From the NCBI GenBank assembly GCA_017455525.1, contig JAFTAP010000076.1:1-58449 (forward strand): a DNA stretch of 58,449 bases. Reading direction: 5' to 3'. Positions 1 through 7,247 of the stretch are shown piece after piece (the first letter of the stretch is position 1; each line of letters starts with the position of its first letter). Below the pieces are notes generated by a model that saw nothing but the letters and a program-made list of their open reading frames with translations, was not told the DNA's origin and did no database searches. The position numbers were made by a program, and so were the translations under genes. Source of the stretch: Lachnospiraceae bacterium. Its GTDB lineage: Bacteria > Bacillota > Clostridia > Lachnospirales > Lachnospiraceae.

Positions 1-609
1 GAAGTAATAGTTGGTGCAGTCAAAGTATGAGACTGACATATCCCTTTCATGGATTTTCTGTGAGTGGTCATAAACCCATTTCTGCAGGTCATCCTTATTC
101 TGTGCGATAATATCAAGCCCATGATATATGTCATCAAGTGAACAGTCATCGAAGGGCTCAAAAAAGAAATCCTTACTGTTCAATGTATAGCGCTTTGATC
201 CAGGATTAAGTGCTCTTGAAAATGTGAGCAGTTTCATTATCTGATCCGTGCTGAATTTCATCTTGCGGCCACGGGTCTTCCAGTTCCAGAACTTATCGAT
301 CTCCAGTTCCTTGTAGATATTTTTCAGGATTCCATAACCTACATTTCTGACGTCATTTGTTCCAACATCCATAGTAGATTTCATGTCGATGGATATGCTG
401 ACACTTTTTTCAGCGTTGGCTTTTTCTGTGAGTTCCTTAGCGTACTGGGTATAGTAGGCGATTGGATCCTCCATGGTTTCTTTTAGTTTGCTGAGATAGC
501 CAATGCTTTCAACGGTACGCTCACGTGAGCCGACTTTTGGAATGTGATATTTCTCTCTGATCGAAAGGTAAATGTCGCCATTAGGCTTCTTGAGTTTGTT
601 CAGATACAT
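1..609 (-). CDS. IS1634-type transposase, N-terminal part (runs off the left edge)
   Basis: The reading frame starts at ATG 607-609 and stays open to base 1, giving 203 codons without a stop. The protein begins MYLNKLKKPNGDIYLSIREK and continues with a short segment typical of IS1634-type DDE transposases (SRERTVESIGYL). It reaches YFDCTNYYF near the edge, which looks like the first catalytic Asp region (usually Y-D-x-T-x-x-Y-F). A good ribosome site (GGAGG) lies 7 bases before the ATG. The C-terminal two thirds, including the remaining catalytic residues, is outside the window, so I cannot say whether the element is intact. The family assignment is from recalled motifs and is moderately sure. 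The element's end is probably between 640 and 800, but no terminal repeat can be shown without the other end. Confidence 0.72.
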   Translation of the reverse strand, partial: MYLNKLKKPNGDIYLSIREKYHIPKVGSRERTVESIGYLSKLKETMEDPIAYYTQYAKELTEKANAEKSVSISIDMKSTMDVGTNDVRNVGYGILKNIYKELEIDKFWNWKTRGRKMKFSTDQIMKLLTFSRALNPGSKRYTLNSKDFFFEPFDDCSLDDIYHGLDIIAQNKDDLQKWVYDHSQKIHERDMSVSYFDCTNYYF

Positions 610-634
610 AGGACACCTCCGCATATATATAACT

Positions 635-663
635 ATTATACCACATCGTGCCATATCGTGCCA
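635..663 (-). promoter_or_regulatory. Putative promoter of the transposase gene
   Basis: On the minus strand a perfect TATAAT (635-640) is preceded at 17 bases by TGGCAC (658-663), a weak -35. The spacer holds a direct repeat of GGCACGAT (two copies 10 bases apart). The -35 call is uncertain; the -10 is convincing. Confidence 0.45.
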
Positions 664-783
664 TATATAAAATACAAAATGTTGACAAAAAATTTCCGCA
701 TACCACAACGGGTTGCGGATGATTGGTGCTATATTAAACTTCGGAACTCAGGCTTTTCCCTATAATGTGCCATTTTACCACGC

Positions 784-812
784 TTTTAGAAATAAGCGAA
801 ATGTTTTATAAT
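784..812 (+). promoter_or_regulatory. Promoter of the YigZ-family gene, close to the start codon
   Basis: TATAAT at 807-812 lies only 7 bases before the ATG at 820, so the transcript would begin at or next to the start codon. The -35 (TTTTAG, 784-789) is weak. No Shine-Dalgarno sequence is present between the -10 and the ATG. Confidence 0.5.
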
Positions 813-819
813 CGAATAC

Positions 820-1452
820 ATGAATTATAGTACAGTCACCAAGGGTGGGGATTCTCTTGTTGAGGTAAAGCGCTCAAAGTTCATAGGGATTATCAGGGCA
901 GTGTCCTCGGTATCAGAGGCGGAAGCGTTGATTCAAGGCGAGAGGAAGAAATATCACGATGCGAAGCACCATTGCAGTGCTTATATAATCCGAGGCATAG
1001 ACGGCGCTCCGGATATCATACACTCGTCAGATGACGGTGAGCCGTCGGGCACTGCCGGCGCTCCTATACTCGAAGTGCTTACAGGTGCAGGGCTTAAGGA
1101 TGTATGTCTTGTCGTCACGAGATATTTCGGTGGCACGCTGCTTGGCACAGGCGGTCTCGTGCGTGCCTACACCGATGCCGCAAAAGCCGCTTTATCTGAC
1201 TCCGTAATATCCGAAATGACGCTCATGCAGCAGTTTGGCATAATATTTGATTACACCTTCACAGGCTCCATAGACCATTTCCTGTCAAATAAAGGCATCA
1301 CGAAGCTCGACGCCATCTATACAGATAAGGTCGAATACAAGCTTGCCTGCCCCGAGGCTTCATTCGAGGAAATAAAGAAGAGTCTGACAGACATGACAAG
1401 CTCTGTTATCACTATTAATAAGGAAAACCTGGTGTACACTCCCGTAGGCTAA
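820..1452 (+). CDS. yigZ: YigZ/IMPACT family protein (UPF0029)
   Basis: A 210-residue protein of the YigZ/IMPACT family, at the family's usual length. The diagnostic N-terminal domain is clear: KSRFIG-like KRSKFIG near residue 20, HHCSAY around residue 51, SSDDGEPSGTAGAPIL near 69-84, and RYFGGTLLGTGGL around 104-116. The C-terminal part is the ferredoxin-like UPF0029 C domain. The exact biochemical role of bacterial YigZ is not settled; eukaryotic IMPACT acts on translational control through GCN1. The gene stands alone, flanked by the transposase fragment upstream and a convergent ferredoxin gene downstream. It lacks a visible ribosome site and may be translated from a leaderless mRNA. Confidence 0.93.
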   Translation: MNYSTVTKGGDSLVEVKRSKFIGIIRAVSSVSEAEALIQGERKKYHDAKHHCSAYIIRGIDGAPDIIHSSDDGEPSGTAGAPILEVLTGAGLKDVCLVVTRYFGGTLLGTGGLVRAYTDAAKAALSDSVISEMTLMQQFGIIFDYTFTGSIDHFLSNKGITKLDAIYTDKVEYKLACPEASFEEIKKSLTDMTSSVITINKENLVYTPVG

Positions 1453-1484
1453 AGATACTTCTGCGTGTAATCACTTACCAAACG

Positions 1485-1727
1485 TTATTCCACCGCTTTC
1501 TTCCCATACCTTATCGCTCCCTTCGGACACACCGTACCGCACTGGGCGCACATAAGACACGGCTTCCCCCAGTCAGGCCTGCCGTCTATCATCTTTATAT
1601 GACCCGTAGGACATTTCCTAAAACACTCTCCGCACCCATCACAATCAGATGTAGCATAAAAGTTATCTGCCATACCCTTTATTTCAATTTTCTTCTTCGG
1701 GTTAAAGAAATCCCTTAAAGCACCCAT
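1485..1727 (-). CDS. Small 2x[4Fe-4S] ferredoxin-like protein (resembles the C-terminus of EFR1 proteins)
   Basis: An 80-residue protein with two four-cysteine clusters, C29-C32-C35-C39 and C57-C60-C63-C67, each ending in CP, as in bacterial 2[4Fe-4S] ferredoxins. It would carry low-potential electrons in the cytoplasm. The sequence around the clusters (IKMIDGRPDWGKPC, PKGAIRYG) is more like the ferredoxin half of EFR1 flavodoxin-ferredoxin fusions than a free ferredoxin. No flavodoxin domain precedes it. The N-terminal 20 residues are charged and have no clear match. A GAAGG ribosome site lies just before the ATG, so it is probably expressed as a stand-alone protein, although a truncated fusion is possible. 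Confidence 0.8.
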   Translation of the reverse strand: MGALRDFFNPKKKIEIKGMADNFYATSDCDGCGECFRKCPTGHIKMIDGRPDWGKPCLMCAQCGTVCPKGAIRYGKKAVE

Positions 1728-1768
1728 ACCTTCGTCAGCTCAAAAATTCCGGCAGTAAACTATGACTT

Positions 1769-2755
1769 TTATCTGCTTCCCTTATCATACGGTATGCCCT
1801 CCGCCTTCGGTGCCTGCGAGTGCTTCGATGTGAATATGAGCACTATCATCGTCACGATGTACGGAAGCATCTGATAAAGCGACGATTGATCCTTCATTCC
1901 CTCAAACTTCGGCAAAAAGGGTATCGACTGATTATATGCGGCTACCACCTTAAAAAGTGCGAAGAAAACCGCAGAACCAAGTATCTGCACCGGCTTCCAG
2001 TTGCCGAAGATCATAACCGCAAGAGCAAGGAAGCCGTAACCGCCGACGCTTGAATTAAAGCCTGATCCCACGGCTATAGTGTAGGCTATGCCTCCTATGC
2101 CGCCGAGGAAGCCTGAGATAAGGACTCCCGCATATCTCATACGGTAGACGTTTATACCCACAGAATCCGCTGCCTGAGGATGCTCACCGCAGGCACGAAG
2201 CCTTAATCCGAATTTCGTCTTATACATAAGTATCCATGCGGCGAAGAAAAGCACTATAGCTATCGGAGTCGTAAGGTAGAAGTACTTGAATATAAGCATA
2301 TCCCAGAAGCCGTTGCCTGCCTCTAACCCGAAATTCGCCTGAGTTATCCTTATCCAGCTTGGTATCTGTATCGTAGTCAGCCCCTGTCCCTGTACAGCCC
2401 ACGTCACAACCACTGCAAAGGCGGGAGCGAAGGTATTAAGCGCAGTACCGCCTATCGTCTGATCCGCCTTCAGGTTTATCGCAGCGAAAGCAAGGAGTAT
2501 CGAAAACACCATGCCTGTAAATGCCGCAACTATTATGGCTATGAGCATGGAAAGCTGAGGATGCGCAGGTCCGAAGCCACTCTTATCAAAGGACTGCAAT
2601 GTAAAGCATGCACACAAAGCACCTATCACCATGATACCCTCTAAAGCAAGGTTTATAACCCCCGAATGCTCCGAATACATACCACCAAGGGCTACAAGCA
2701 TCAATGGCACCGCAAAGACTATAGTAAGTGAGATTATATTCGCCAGTATGTTCAT
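1769..2755 (-). CDS. Nucleoside ABC transporter permease (NupQ/YufQ type)
   Basis: A 328-residue membrane protein of the branched-chain amino acid/nucleoside permease family. It has about nine hydrophobic segments and the hallmark GVINLALEGIMVIGALCACF near the N-terminus, where GxxNLALEG is typical of NupQ/YufQ. It is the last gene of a three-gene operon: its ATG overlaps the stop of the upstream permease by 4 bases (ATGA). With the companion permease, the double ATPase and the BMP lipoprotein at 7.2-8.4 kb it should form a nucleoside (probably purine) importer, as described for B. subtilis NupNOPQ and Treponema PnrABCDE. Substrate is inferred from family only. Confidence 0.92.
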   Translation of the reverse strand: MNILANIISLTIVFAVPLMLVALGGMYSEHSGVINLALEGIMVIGALCACFTLQSFDKSGFGPAHPQLSMLIAIIVAAFTGMVFSILLAFAAINLKADQTIGGTALNTFAPAFAVVVTWAVQGQGLTTIQIPSWIRITQANFGLEAGNGFWDMLIFKYFYLTTPIAIVLFFAAWILMYKTKFGLRLRACGEHPQAADSVGINVYRMRYAGVLISGFLGGIGGIAYTIAVGSGFNSSVGGYGFLALAVMIFGNWKPVQILGSAVFFALFKVVAAYNQSIPFLPKFEGMKDQSSLYQMLPYIVTMIVLIFTSKHSQAPKAEGIPYDKGSR

Positions 2756-3933
2756 GCCTTCGCCTCCTTATTATCGTCCTTATCCATGCTGTCCGCCTTA
2801 TCTGCCGTCACATTTGCAGCATTCTCCGTAACCGCTGTCTCACGGGATTTTCCGCCCTTCATTATCCTTACTATAAGTCCTCTCATAAGCAGTGCGAACG
2901 CGGCCAGATAGATGATGACCGCTATGATTATGTCTGTTGACTCCGATGAGAAGTTAGGCTGCATAGCGGAGCCGCCGACCTGTATGTAGCTTATGAATAA
3001 GGACGAGAATATAGTCCCTATCGGGTTCGAGTTAGCAAGCAGGGCTACGGGTATTCCGTTAAAGCCCATGGCTAAAGTCTTCTTTTCAAGCACGTACTGT
3101 ATCGTGCCCGCAAGATAATAAAGCCCTCCGCCAAGTCCTGATAATGCGCCTGCGATTATCATTGAAAGAACGATATTCCTGTTTGCGTTTATTCCCGCAT
3201 ACCTTGAGCCTTCCTTATTAAAGCCGCAGGCCTTAAGCTCATATCCGAAGGTCGTCTTCTCTAAGATGAACCAGCAGATAATGGCGACTATTATCGCTAT
3301 AAAGACGCTTATGTTTATCCAGCTCGAATTACCGAAGAGCCTGTCCAATCCGCCCTTGGGTATGATAGCTCCGGGATTTGCCTGTGAAAGAGCCGCCGTC
3401 CTGTCGGAATTACTCGCTCCCCATGCGGACGCAAGCATTATCGGCATATTCGCAAGCAGGAGATTCACGAGGAACATCCCTATCCAGTTGAACATGATCG
3501 ATGTGATGACCTCATTCACATTGAATAAAGCCTTGAAAAGTCCCGGGAAGATGCCCCATATGGCTCCGCCTATAAACGAAAGGATAAGGCATACCCACCA
3601 CGGAAGCTGCCATGCGATTCCGCCAACCAATGCGCAGAAAGCGCCGATCGTGTACTGCCCCGTCGCTCCTATATTGAACATTCCGGTCTTAAACGCAAAG
3701 CCGACCGAAAGACCGCAGAGCATGAGAGGAGCCGATTGATAAAGCACCTTCCCGAACTGATCAAGCGACGAGAAGCCCGTTGTCATCATCGCATTTATCC
3801 CGATCCCCGCCTTAGAGGGATTAAGTATCATAAGAAGTATGAACCCGAAGATCAGTCCTATGATTATGGATACGACAGATGCCAGGACGCTTATGAACAT
3901 CTGATTCTCAGAAAGCTTTTTCTTTTCGCTCAT
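2752..3933 (-). CDS. Nucleoside ABC transporter permease (NupP/YufP type)
   Basis: A 393-residue permease of the same superfamily, paired with the shorter permease downstream. About nine or ten membrane segments lie between residues 15 and 350, with TGMFNIGATGQYTIGAF corresponding to the family's NIG-x-EGQ signature. The last 35 residues are a hydrophilic, Ala/Asp/Lys-rich cytoplasmic tail not usual in the family. Both ends overlap neighbouring genes by 4 bases (ATGA), so translation is probably coupled across the operon. It should provide one half of the membrane channel for imported nucleosides. Confidence 0.92.
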   Translation of the reverse strand: MSEKKKLSENQMFISVLASVVSIIIGLIFGFILLMILNPSKAGIGINAMMTTGFSSLDQFGKVLYQSAPLMLCGLSVGFAFKTGMFNIGATGQYTIGAFCALVGGIAWQLPWWVCLILSFIGGAIWGIFPGLFKALFNVNEVITSIMFNWIGMFLVNLLLANMPIMLASAWGASNSDRTAALSQANPGAIIPKGGLDRLFGNSSWINISVFIAIIVAIICWFILEKTTFGYELKACGFNKEGSRYAGINANRNIVLSMIIAGALSGLGGGLYYLAGTIQYVLEKKTLAMGFNGIPVALLANSNPIGTIFSSLFISYIQVGGSAMQPNFSSESTDIIIAVIIYLAAFALLMRGLIVRIMKGGKSRETAVTENAANVTADKADSMDKDDNKEAKA

Positions 3934-5477
3934 GATGCCTTAGCCTCCTTCCCGTCCTGTCTCTTAGCTCCCGCCATGTAGAGTCCGAGCTCTTCCACGG
4001 TAGTCTGCTTAGGATCGAATTCACCGACTATCTCACCCTCATACATGACAAGTATCCTGTCAGACAGATTCATGACCTCGTCAAGCTCCAGCGACACTAA
4101 AAGCACGGCCTTGCCGTTGTCACGCTCCTTTATGAGCTGCTCATGAATATACTCTATGGCTCCTACATCAAGTCCTCTAGTCGGCTGTACCGCGACTAAA
4201 AGCTCAGGCTGCTTATCTATCTCGCGGGCGATTATAGCCTTCTGCTGATTACCGCCGGACATCGAACGGGCGATAGTCACAGGACCCTGCCCCGAACGTA
4301 TGTCGAACTCCTCTATAAGCCTGTCCGCATATTTCCTGACTTCCCCGGCTTTTATAACTCCCTTATTCTGGAAAGCGCTCTCCCTGTACCTCTGAAGCAC
4401 GAGGTTCTGCTCCAGCGTGTAATCAAGGATAAGGCCATGCTTATGCCTGTCCTCAGGTATATGGCTCATGCCGTCCATCGACCTTTCCCTGATCGGAGCA
4501 TGGGTTATGTCCTTGCCCTTAAGGGTAATATTACCTGATATCACCTTTTCTAATCCTGTGATGCCGTATATGAGCTCAGTCTGTCCGTTGCCCTCTATAC
4601 CTGCCACGCAGACGATCTCTCCCTGCCTCACGTCGAAGGAAACTCCCCTCACGGCGTTATTATTATGGGTACGGCTCGGAATGACGAGATCCTTCACGGA
4701 AAGTATCACGTTCCCGGTCTTACAGGGCTTCTTATCAGCGGTGAGCCTTACGTCACGCCCGACCATCATCTTAGACAGTTCCTCCTGCGTCGTGCCTGAG
4801 ATGTCCACGGTTCCCATGTATTTACCCTTGCGAAGCACCGTACACCTGTCGGCGACCGCCATTATCTCCGCAAGCTTATGCGTGATAAAGAGTATGCTCT
4901 TGCCCTCATTCTTGAAGCCCCTCATTATCTCCATGAGCTCGTCTATCTCCTGAGGAGTCAGCACCGCAGTAGGCTCGTCAAAGATGAGTATCTCATTATC
5001 GCGGTAAAGCATCTTCAGGATCTCAACCCTCTGCTGCATGCCGACCGATATATCGGACACTAAAGCATCGGGGTCAACCCTAAGCCCATATTTCTCGGAA
5101 AGCGCCATGACCTTGCGCCTCGCCTCGTCCTTCTGTAAGAAACCATGCTTTGTATCCTCGACACCAAGGATGATATTGTCAAGCACCGAGAAGCACTCCA
5201 CGAGCTTGAAGTGCTGATGCACCATTCCGATGCCAAGCCTGTTGGCATCGTTCGGATCCTTTATCTGGACCTCCTTACCATCCTTTTTGATCGTGCCCTG
5301 CTCCGCCTGATACAGACCGAAAAGAACGCTCATAAGTGTAGACTTGCCCGCTCCATTCTCACCGAGCAGTGCGTGTAACTCGCCCCGCTTCAGCTGGAGC
5401 GTGATATCGTCATTCGCCTTTATGCCCGGGAACTCCTTCGTGATATGGAGCATCTCAATCACATAATCCGAAGCCAC
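3930..5477 (-). CDS. Nucleoside ABC transporter ATPase, two ABC domains (NupO/YufO type)
   Basis: A 515-residue ATPase with two tandem ABC domains, as in sugar and nucleoside importers. The first has Walker A GENGAGKST (about residue 39), signature ISVGMQQRVEI and Walker B ILIFDEPTAVL. The second has a degenerate Walker A (GIEGNGQTEL) and a signature MSGGNQQKAIIAREI, with VQPTRGLDVGA in place of a standard Walker B. Such a degenerate second site is normal for this family. The start codon is GTG (5475-5477), chosen because GGGAGG lies 6 bases upstream. This gene heads the transporter operon; the substrate-binding lipoprotein is encoded 1.8 kb away. Confidence 0.95.
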   Translation of the reverse strand: MASDYVIEMLHITKEFPGIKANDDITLQLKRGELHALLGENGAGKSTLMSVLFGLYQAEQGTIKKDGKEVQIKDPNDANRLGIGMVHQHFKLVECFSVLDNIILGVEDTKHGFLQKDEARRKVMALSEKYGLRVDPDALVSDISVGMQQRVEILKMLYRDNEILIFDEPTAVLTPQEIDELMEIMRGFKNEGKSILFITHKLAEIMAVADRCTVLRKGKYMGTVDISGTTQEELSKMMVGRDVRLTADKKPCKTGNVILSVKDLVIPSRTHNNNAVRGVSFDVRQGEIVCVAGIEGNGQTELIYGITGLEKVISGNITLKGKDITHAPIRERSMDGMSHIPEDRHKHGLILDYTLEQNLVLQRYRESAFQNKGVIKAGEVRKYADRLIEEFDIRSGQGPVTIARSMSGGNQQKAIIAREIDKQPELLVAVQPTRGLDVGAIEYIHEQLIKERDNGKAVLLVSLELDEVMNLSDRILVMYEGEIVGEFDPKQTTVEELGLYMAGAKRQDGKEAKAS

Positions 5478-5544
5478 CTCGTACCTCCCCCCAAAAAAAT
5501 ATATTCTATTTTATCCCAAAAAACATTCTACGTAAATCGCAATG

Positions 5545-6108
5545 CTACGCATTGCTAAACATGTAACAAAATGCCTGTGTCCTGCCTGCGAAAGGGTATT
5601 TTTTCAATAATTCGGCTATCTCGGATTTCGTGTACCATGCAGAGGTTATTTCCTCGAACTCGGATTCATTGTCATGGCGGAACTCACCTCTTGCCGTGCC
5701 CACTATCGTAAGGTTCTTCTCATTGGAAAACCCTACTGCCGAATAGCTCTCCCCTATCACGTCCTCTACGCTCACAAGTTCAAGCCCCGTCTCCTCGTAA
5801 AGTTCCCTCTTCGCAGTCTGCTCAGGCGTCTCTCCGGGATCTATCAGCCCTGCGGGGAAATTATACACGAAGCAACCCGGAGCAAGGCGGAACTCCTTAT
5901 CAAGCAGCACTCTTTCATGCTTCTCATCAAATATGACCAGCACCACCGCCTCGACATTGGGGTTATTCAGGTCTTCAAGTGTGTGCATATCTTTATTACG
6001 ACTTATCATCTCATATATCTTCTCATGCCCCTGTTCCGTAGTGTACGACACATCATATCGTGCTATGAATTTTCCTTCATGGACCTTCTTCATTCCGTTG
6101 AATTTCAT
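5545..6108 (-). CDS. NUDIX hydrolase, probable ADP-ribose pyrophosphatase
   Basis: A 187-residue NUDIX protein. The complete Nudix box lies at residues 87-109, starting G-L-I-D-P-G-E and ending R-E-L-Y-E-E-T-G-L, with all the metal-binding glutamates. Length and the N-terminal strand-rich region fit ADP-ribose pyrophosphatases, which split ADP-ribose to AMP and ribose-5-phosphate. This fits its position beside a nucleoside importer. The ribosome site GGGGGCG precedes the ATG. The gene is divergent from the flavin reductase-rubredoxin gene. Its likely promoter (TTGATA, 18-base spacing, TATAAT at 6151-6156) overlaps an FNR-like box. Substrate could be another nucleoside diphosphate derivative. 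Confidence 0.88.
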   Translation of the reverse strand: MKFNGMKKVHEGKFIARYDVSYTTEQGHEKIYEMISRNKDMHTLEDLNNPNVEAVVLVIFDEKHERVLLDKEFRLAPGCFVYNFPAGLIDPGETPEQTAKRELYEETGLELVSVEDVIGESYSAVGFSNEKNLTIVGTARGEFRHDNESEFEEITSAWYTKSEIAELLKKYPFAGRTQAFCYMFSNA

Positions 6109-6150
6109 ATCGCCCCCAAAATAAAACCATTTATTAAAATATCAATTTCG

Positions 6151-6193
6151 ATTATACTATAGGATATTGATTTTTATCAAAAAATCAATATCC
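6151..6193. promoter_or_regulatory. Divergent promoter region with FNR/CRP-type box inside a larger palindrome
   Basis: TTGATTTTTATCAA at 6167-6180 matches the FNR consensus TTGAT-N4-ATCAA exactly. It sits inside a larger perfect inverted repeat with 14-base arms (6162-6175 and 6180-6193). On the minus strand, TATAAT (6151-6156) with TTGATA 18 bases upstream would drive the NUDIX gene. On the plus strand, TATACT (6153-6158) would drive the flavin reductase gene, with a start point near 6165. The box overlaps the minus -35 and the plus start point, a position that suggests repression of both. Regulator identity is inferred from the motif. Confidence 0.6.
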
Positions 6194-6224
6194 GTATATG
6201 TAAAACCAAAAAGGGGGTATCAAT

Positions 6225-6863
6225 ATGGACAACAAGGCTTTATACAACTTATCCTACGGAGTTTTCATGCTTGCTACAAAGCAGGACGGCAAGGTGAACG
6301 GCTGCATCACCAACACCTGCATGCAGGTGGCAAACAGTCCCACGAGGGTAGCAATATCCTGCATCAATGCGAACTACACCTGCGAGCTGATAAAAAAGAG
6401 CGGTGTCTTCGCTCTCACGCTTTTAGACGAAACCTGCGACTTTGACACCATAAAGCATTTTGGCATGCAGTCGGGAAGGGATGTGGATAAATTCACGGGA
6501 GATTTCGACCTTAACAAACTCTCGGTTGACATAAACCAAATCCCATATCTGACAGACCATGCCTGCTCTGTCATTAGCTGCAAGGTATTAGACAGCACGG
6601 ACCTCGGAAGCCACACTCTCTTCATAGCAGAGATCGTAGATGCGAAGCTCCTTAATGACAAGAAGCCTCTCACCTATGCGGACTATCAGGCAAGGGTTAA
6701 GCCGAAGCCCGATGCTGCAAAGAATGAGAACGCAGGCAAGAAGATCGTAGGCTGGAAGTGCAAGATATGCGGATACGTGTATGAGGGAAGCGAGCTTCCA
6801 AAGGATTATACCTGCCCTCTGTGCGGTCATCCTGCCGAGGACTTCGAGCCGATCTACGAATGA
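6225..6863 (+). CDS. Flavin reductase-like domain fused to rubredoxin
   Basis: A 212-residue fusion. Residues 1 to about 155 are an FMN-binding split-barrel flavin reductase domain (LSYGVFMLATKQDGKVNGC, a typical start). Residues 174-209 form a rubredoxin with both C-x2-C pairs (WKCKICGYVYEG and YTCPLCGHPAEDFE). Such high-molecular-weight rubredoxins pass electrons to flavodiiron proteins and rubrerythrins that reduce oxygen, peroxide or nitric oxide in anaerobes; that partner is not in the window. A strong ribosome site (AAGGGGG) precedes the ATG. The FNR-like box upstream fits control by redox or nitrosative stress. A small conserved-looking gene follows 50 bases downstream and is probably cotranscribed. 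Confidence 0.92.
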   Translation: MDNKALYNLSYGVFMLATKQDGKVNGCITNTCMQVANSPTRVAISCINANYTCELIKKSGVFALTLLDETCDFDTIKHFGMQSGRDVDKFTGDFDLNKLSVDINQIPYLTDHACSVISCKVLDSTDLGSHTLFIAEIVDAKLLNDKKPLTYADYQARVKPKPDAAKNENAGKKIVGWKCKICGYVYEGSELPKDYTCPLCGHPAEDFEPIYE

Positions 6864-6913
6864 GCCAGTCGATATTTTGGTTGACATAAACCAACGACAT
6901 GATTTAGAAGCAT

Positions 6914-7162
6914 ATGAGTAACGGTGCGGTAGATATAAAAGTATCGGGGATATGCAGCAAGGACGGCAAGAAGCTTGCTTATGTGTCCTTTACGGACGGA
7001 GCAAGGTCCGCAGAAGGCATTATCCCCGACTGCGCTATCACGAAGAACAAAGGCTTCACGGACGATGAAGTCTCCCAGCTTGAGGGCTACATGAAAAAAG
7101 ACCTCGCCAATCTGAAAAAGATGGCGGCCGGCATAAACGTAGTAAAAGCACTCATGGATTAG
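6914..7162 (+). CDS. Small protein of unknown function downstream of the flavin reductase
   Basis: An 82-residue soluble protein that I do not recognise. It is acidic-basic mixed, has no membrane segment, and reads as a short strand-rich N-terminal half (VDIKVSGICSKDGKKLAYVSF) followed by a helical half rich in Lys and Asp. Residues 30-55 contain two cysteines that are not in a metal-binding pattern. It lies 50 bases after the flavin reductase-rubredoxin gene and before a strong terminator, so the two are probably one transcript and it may share the redox role. No convincing Shine-Dalgarno is seen; the best candidate is AGAAG just ahead of the ATG. Confidence 0.7.
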   Translation: MSNGAVDIKVSGICSKDGKKLAYVSFTDGARSAEGIIPDCAITKNKGFTDDEVSQLEGYMKKDLANLKKMAAGINVVKALMD

Positions 7163-7180
7163 AAATCAATAGTCATAAAG

Positions 7181-7217
7181 GAACTCCCGGAGCGGCACAT
7201 CTGCCATCCGGGAGTTC
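7181..7217 (+). terminator. Rho-independent terminator after the 6914 gene
   Basis: Perfect 10-base stem (GAACTCCCGG at 7181-7190, CCGGGAGTTC at 7208-7217) with a 17-base loop, followed by a T-rich tail on the plus strand. It lies between the ends of two convergent genes and may also stop minus-strand transcription of the BMP gene. Confidence 0.85.
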
Positions 7218-7247
7218 AATTATTTCTTTACTTCTTAAACTACTTTT

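Noticed and set aside
610-819. Left terminal inverted repeat of the IS element
   Set aside because: The other end of the element is outside the window, so no repeat pair or target duplication can be shown.
3266-3739. 157-residue plus-strand frame opposite the permease gene
   Set aside because: It is antisense to a well-supported permease, has no family match and no ribosome site.
6162-6193. Palindrome between NUDIX and flavin reductase genes as a terminator
   Set aside because: It lies between divergent genes and overlaps both promoters, so no transcript would end there.
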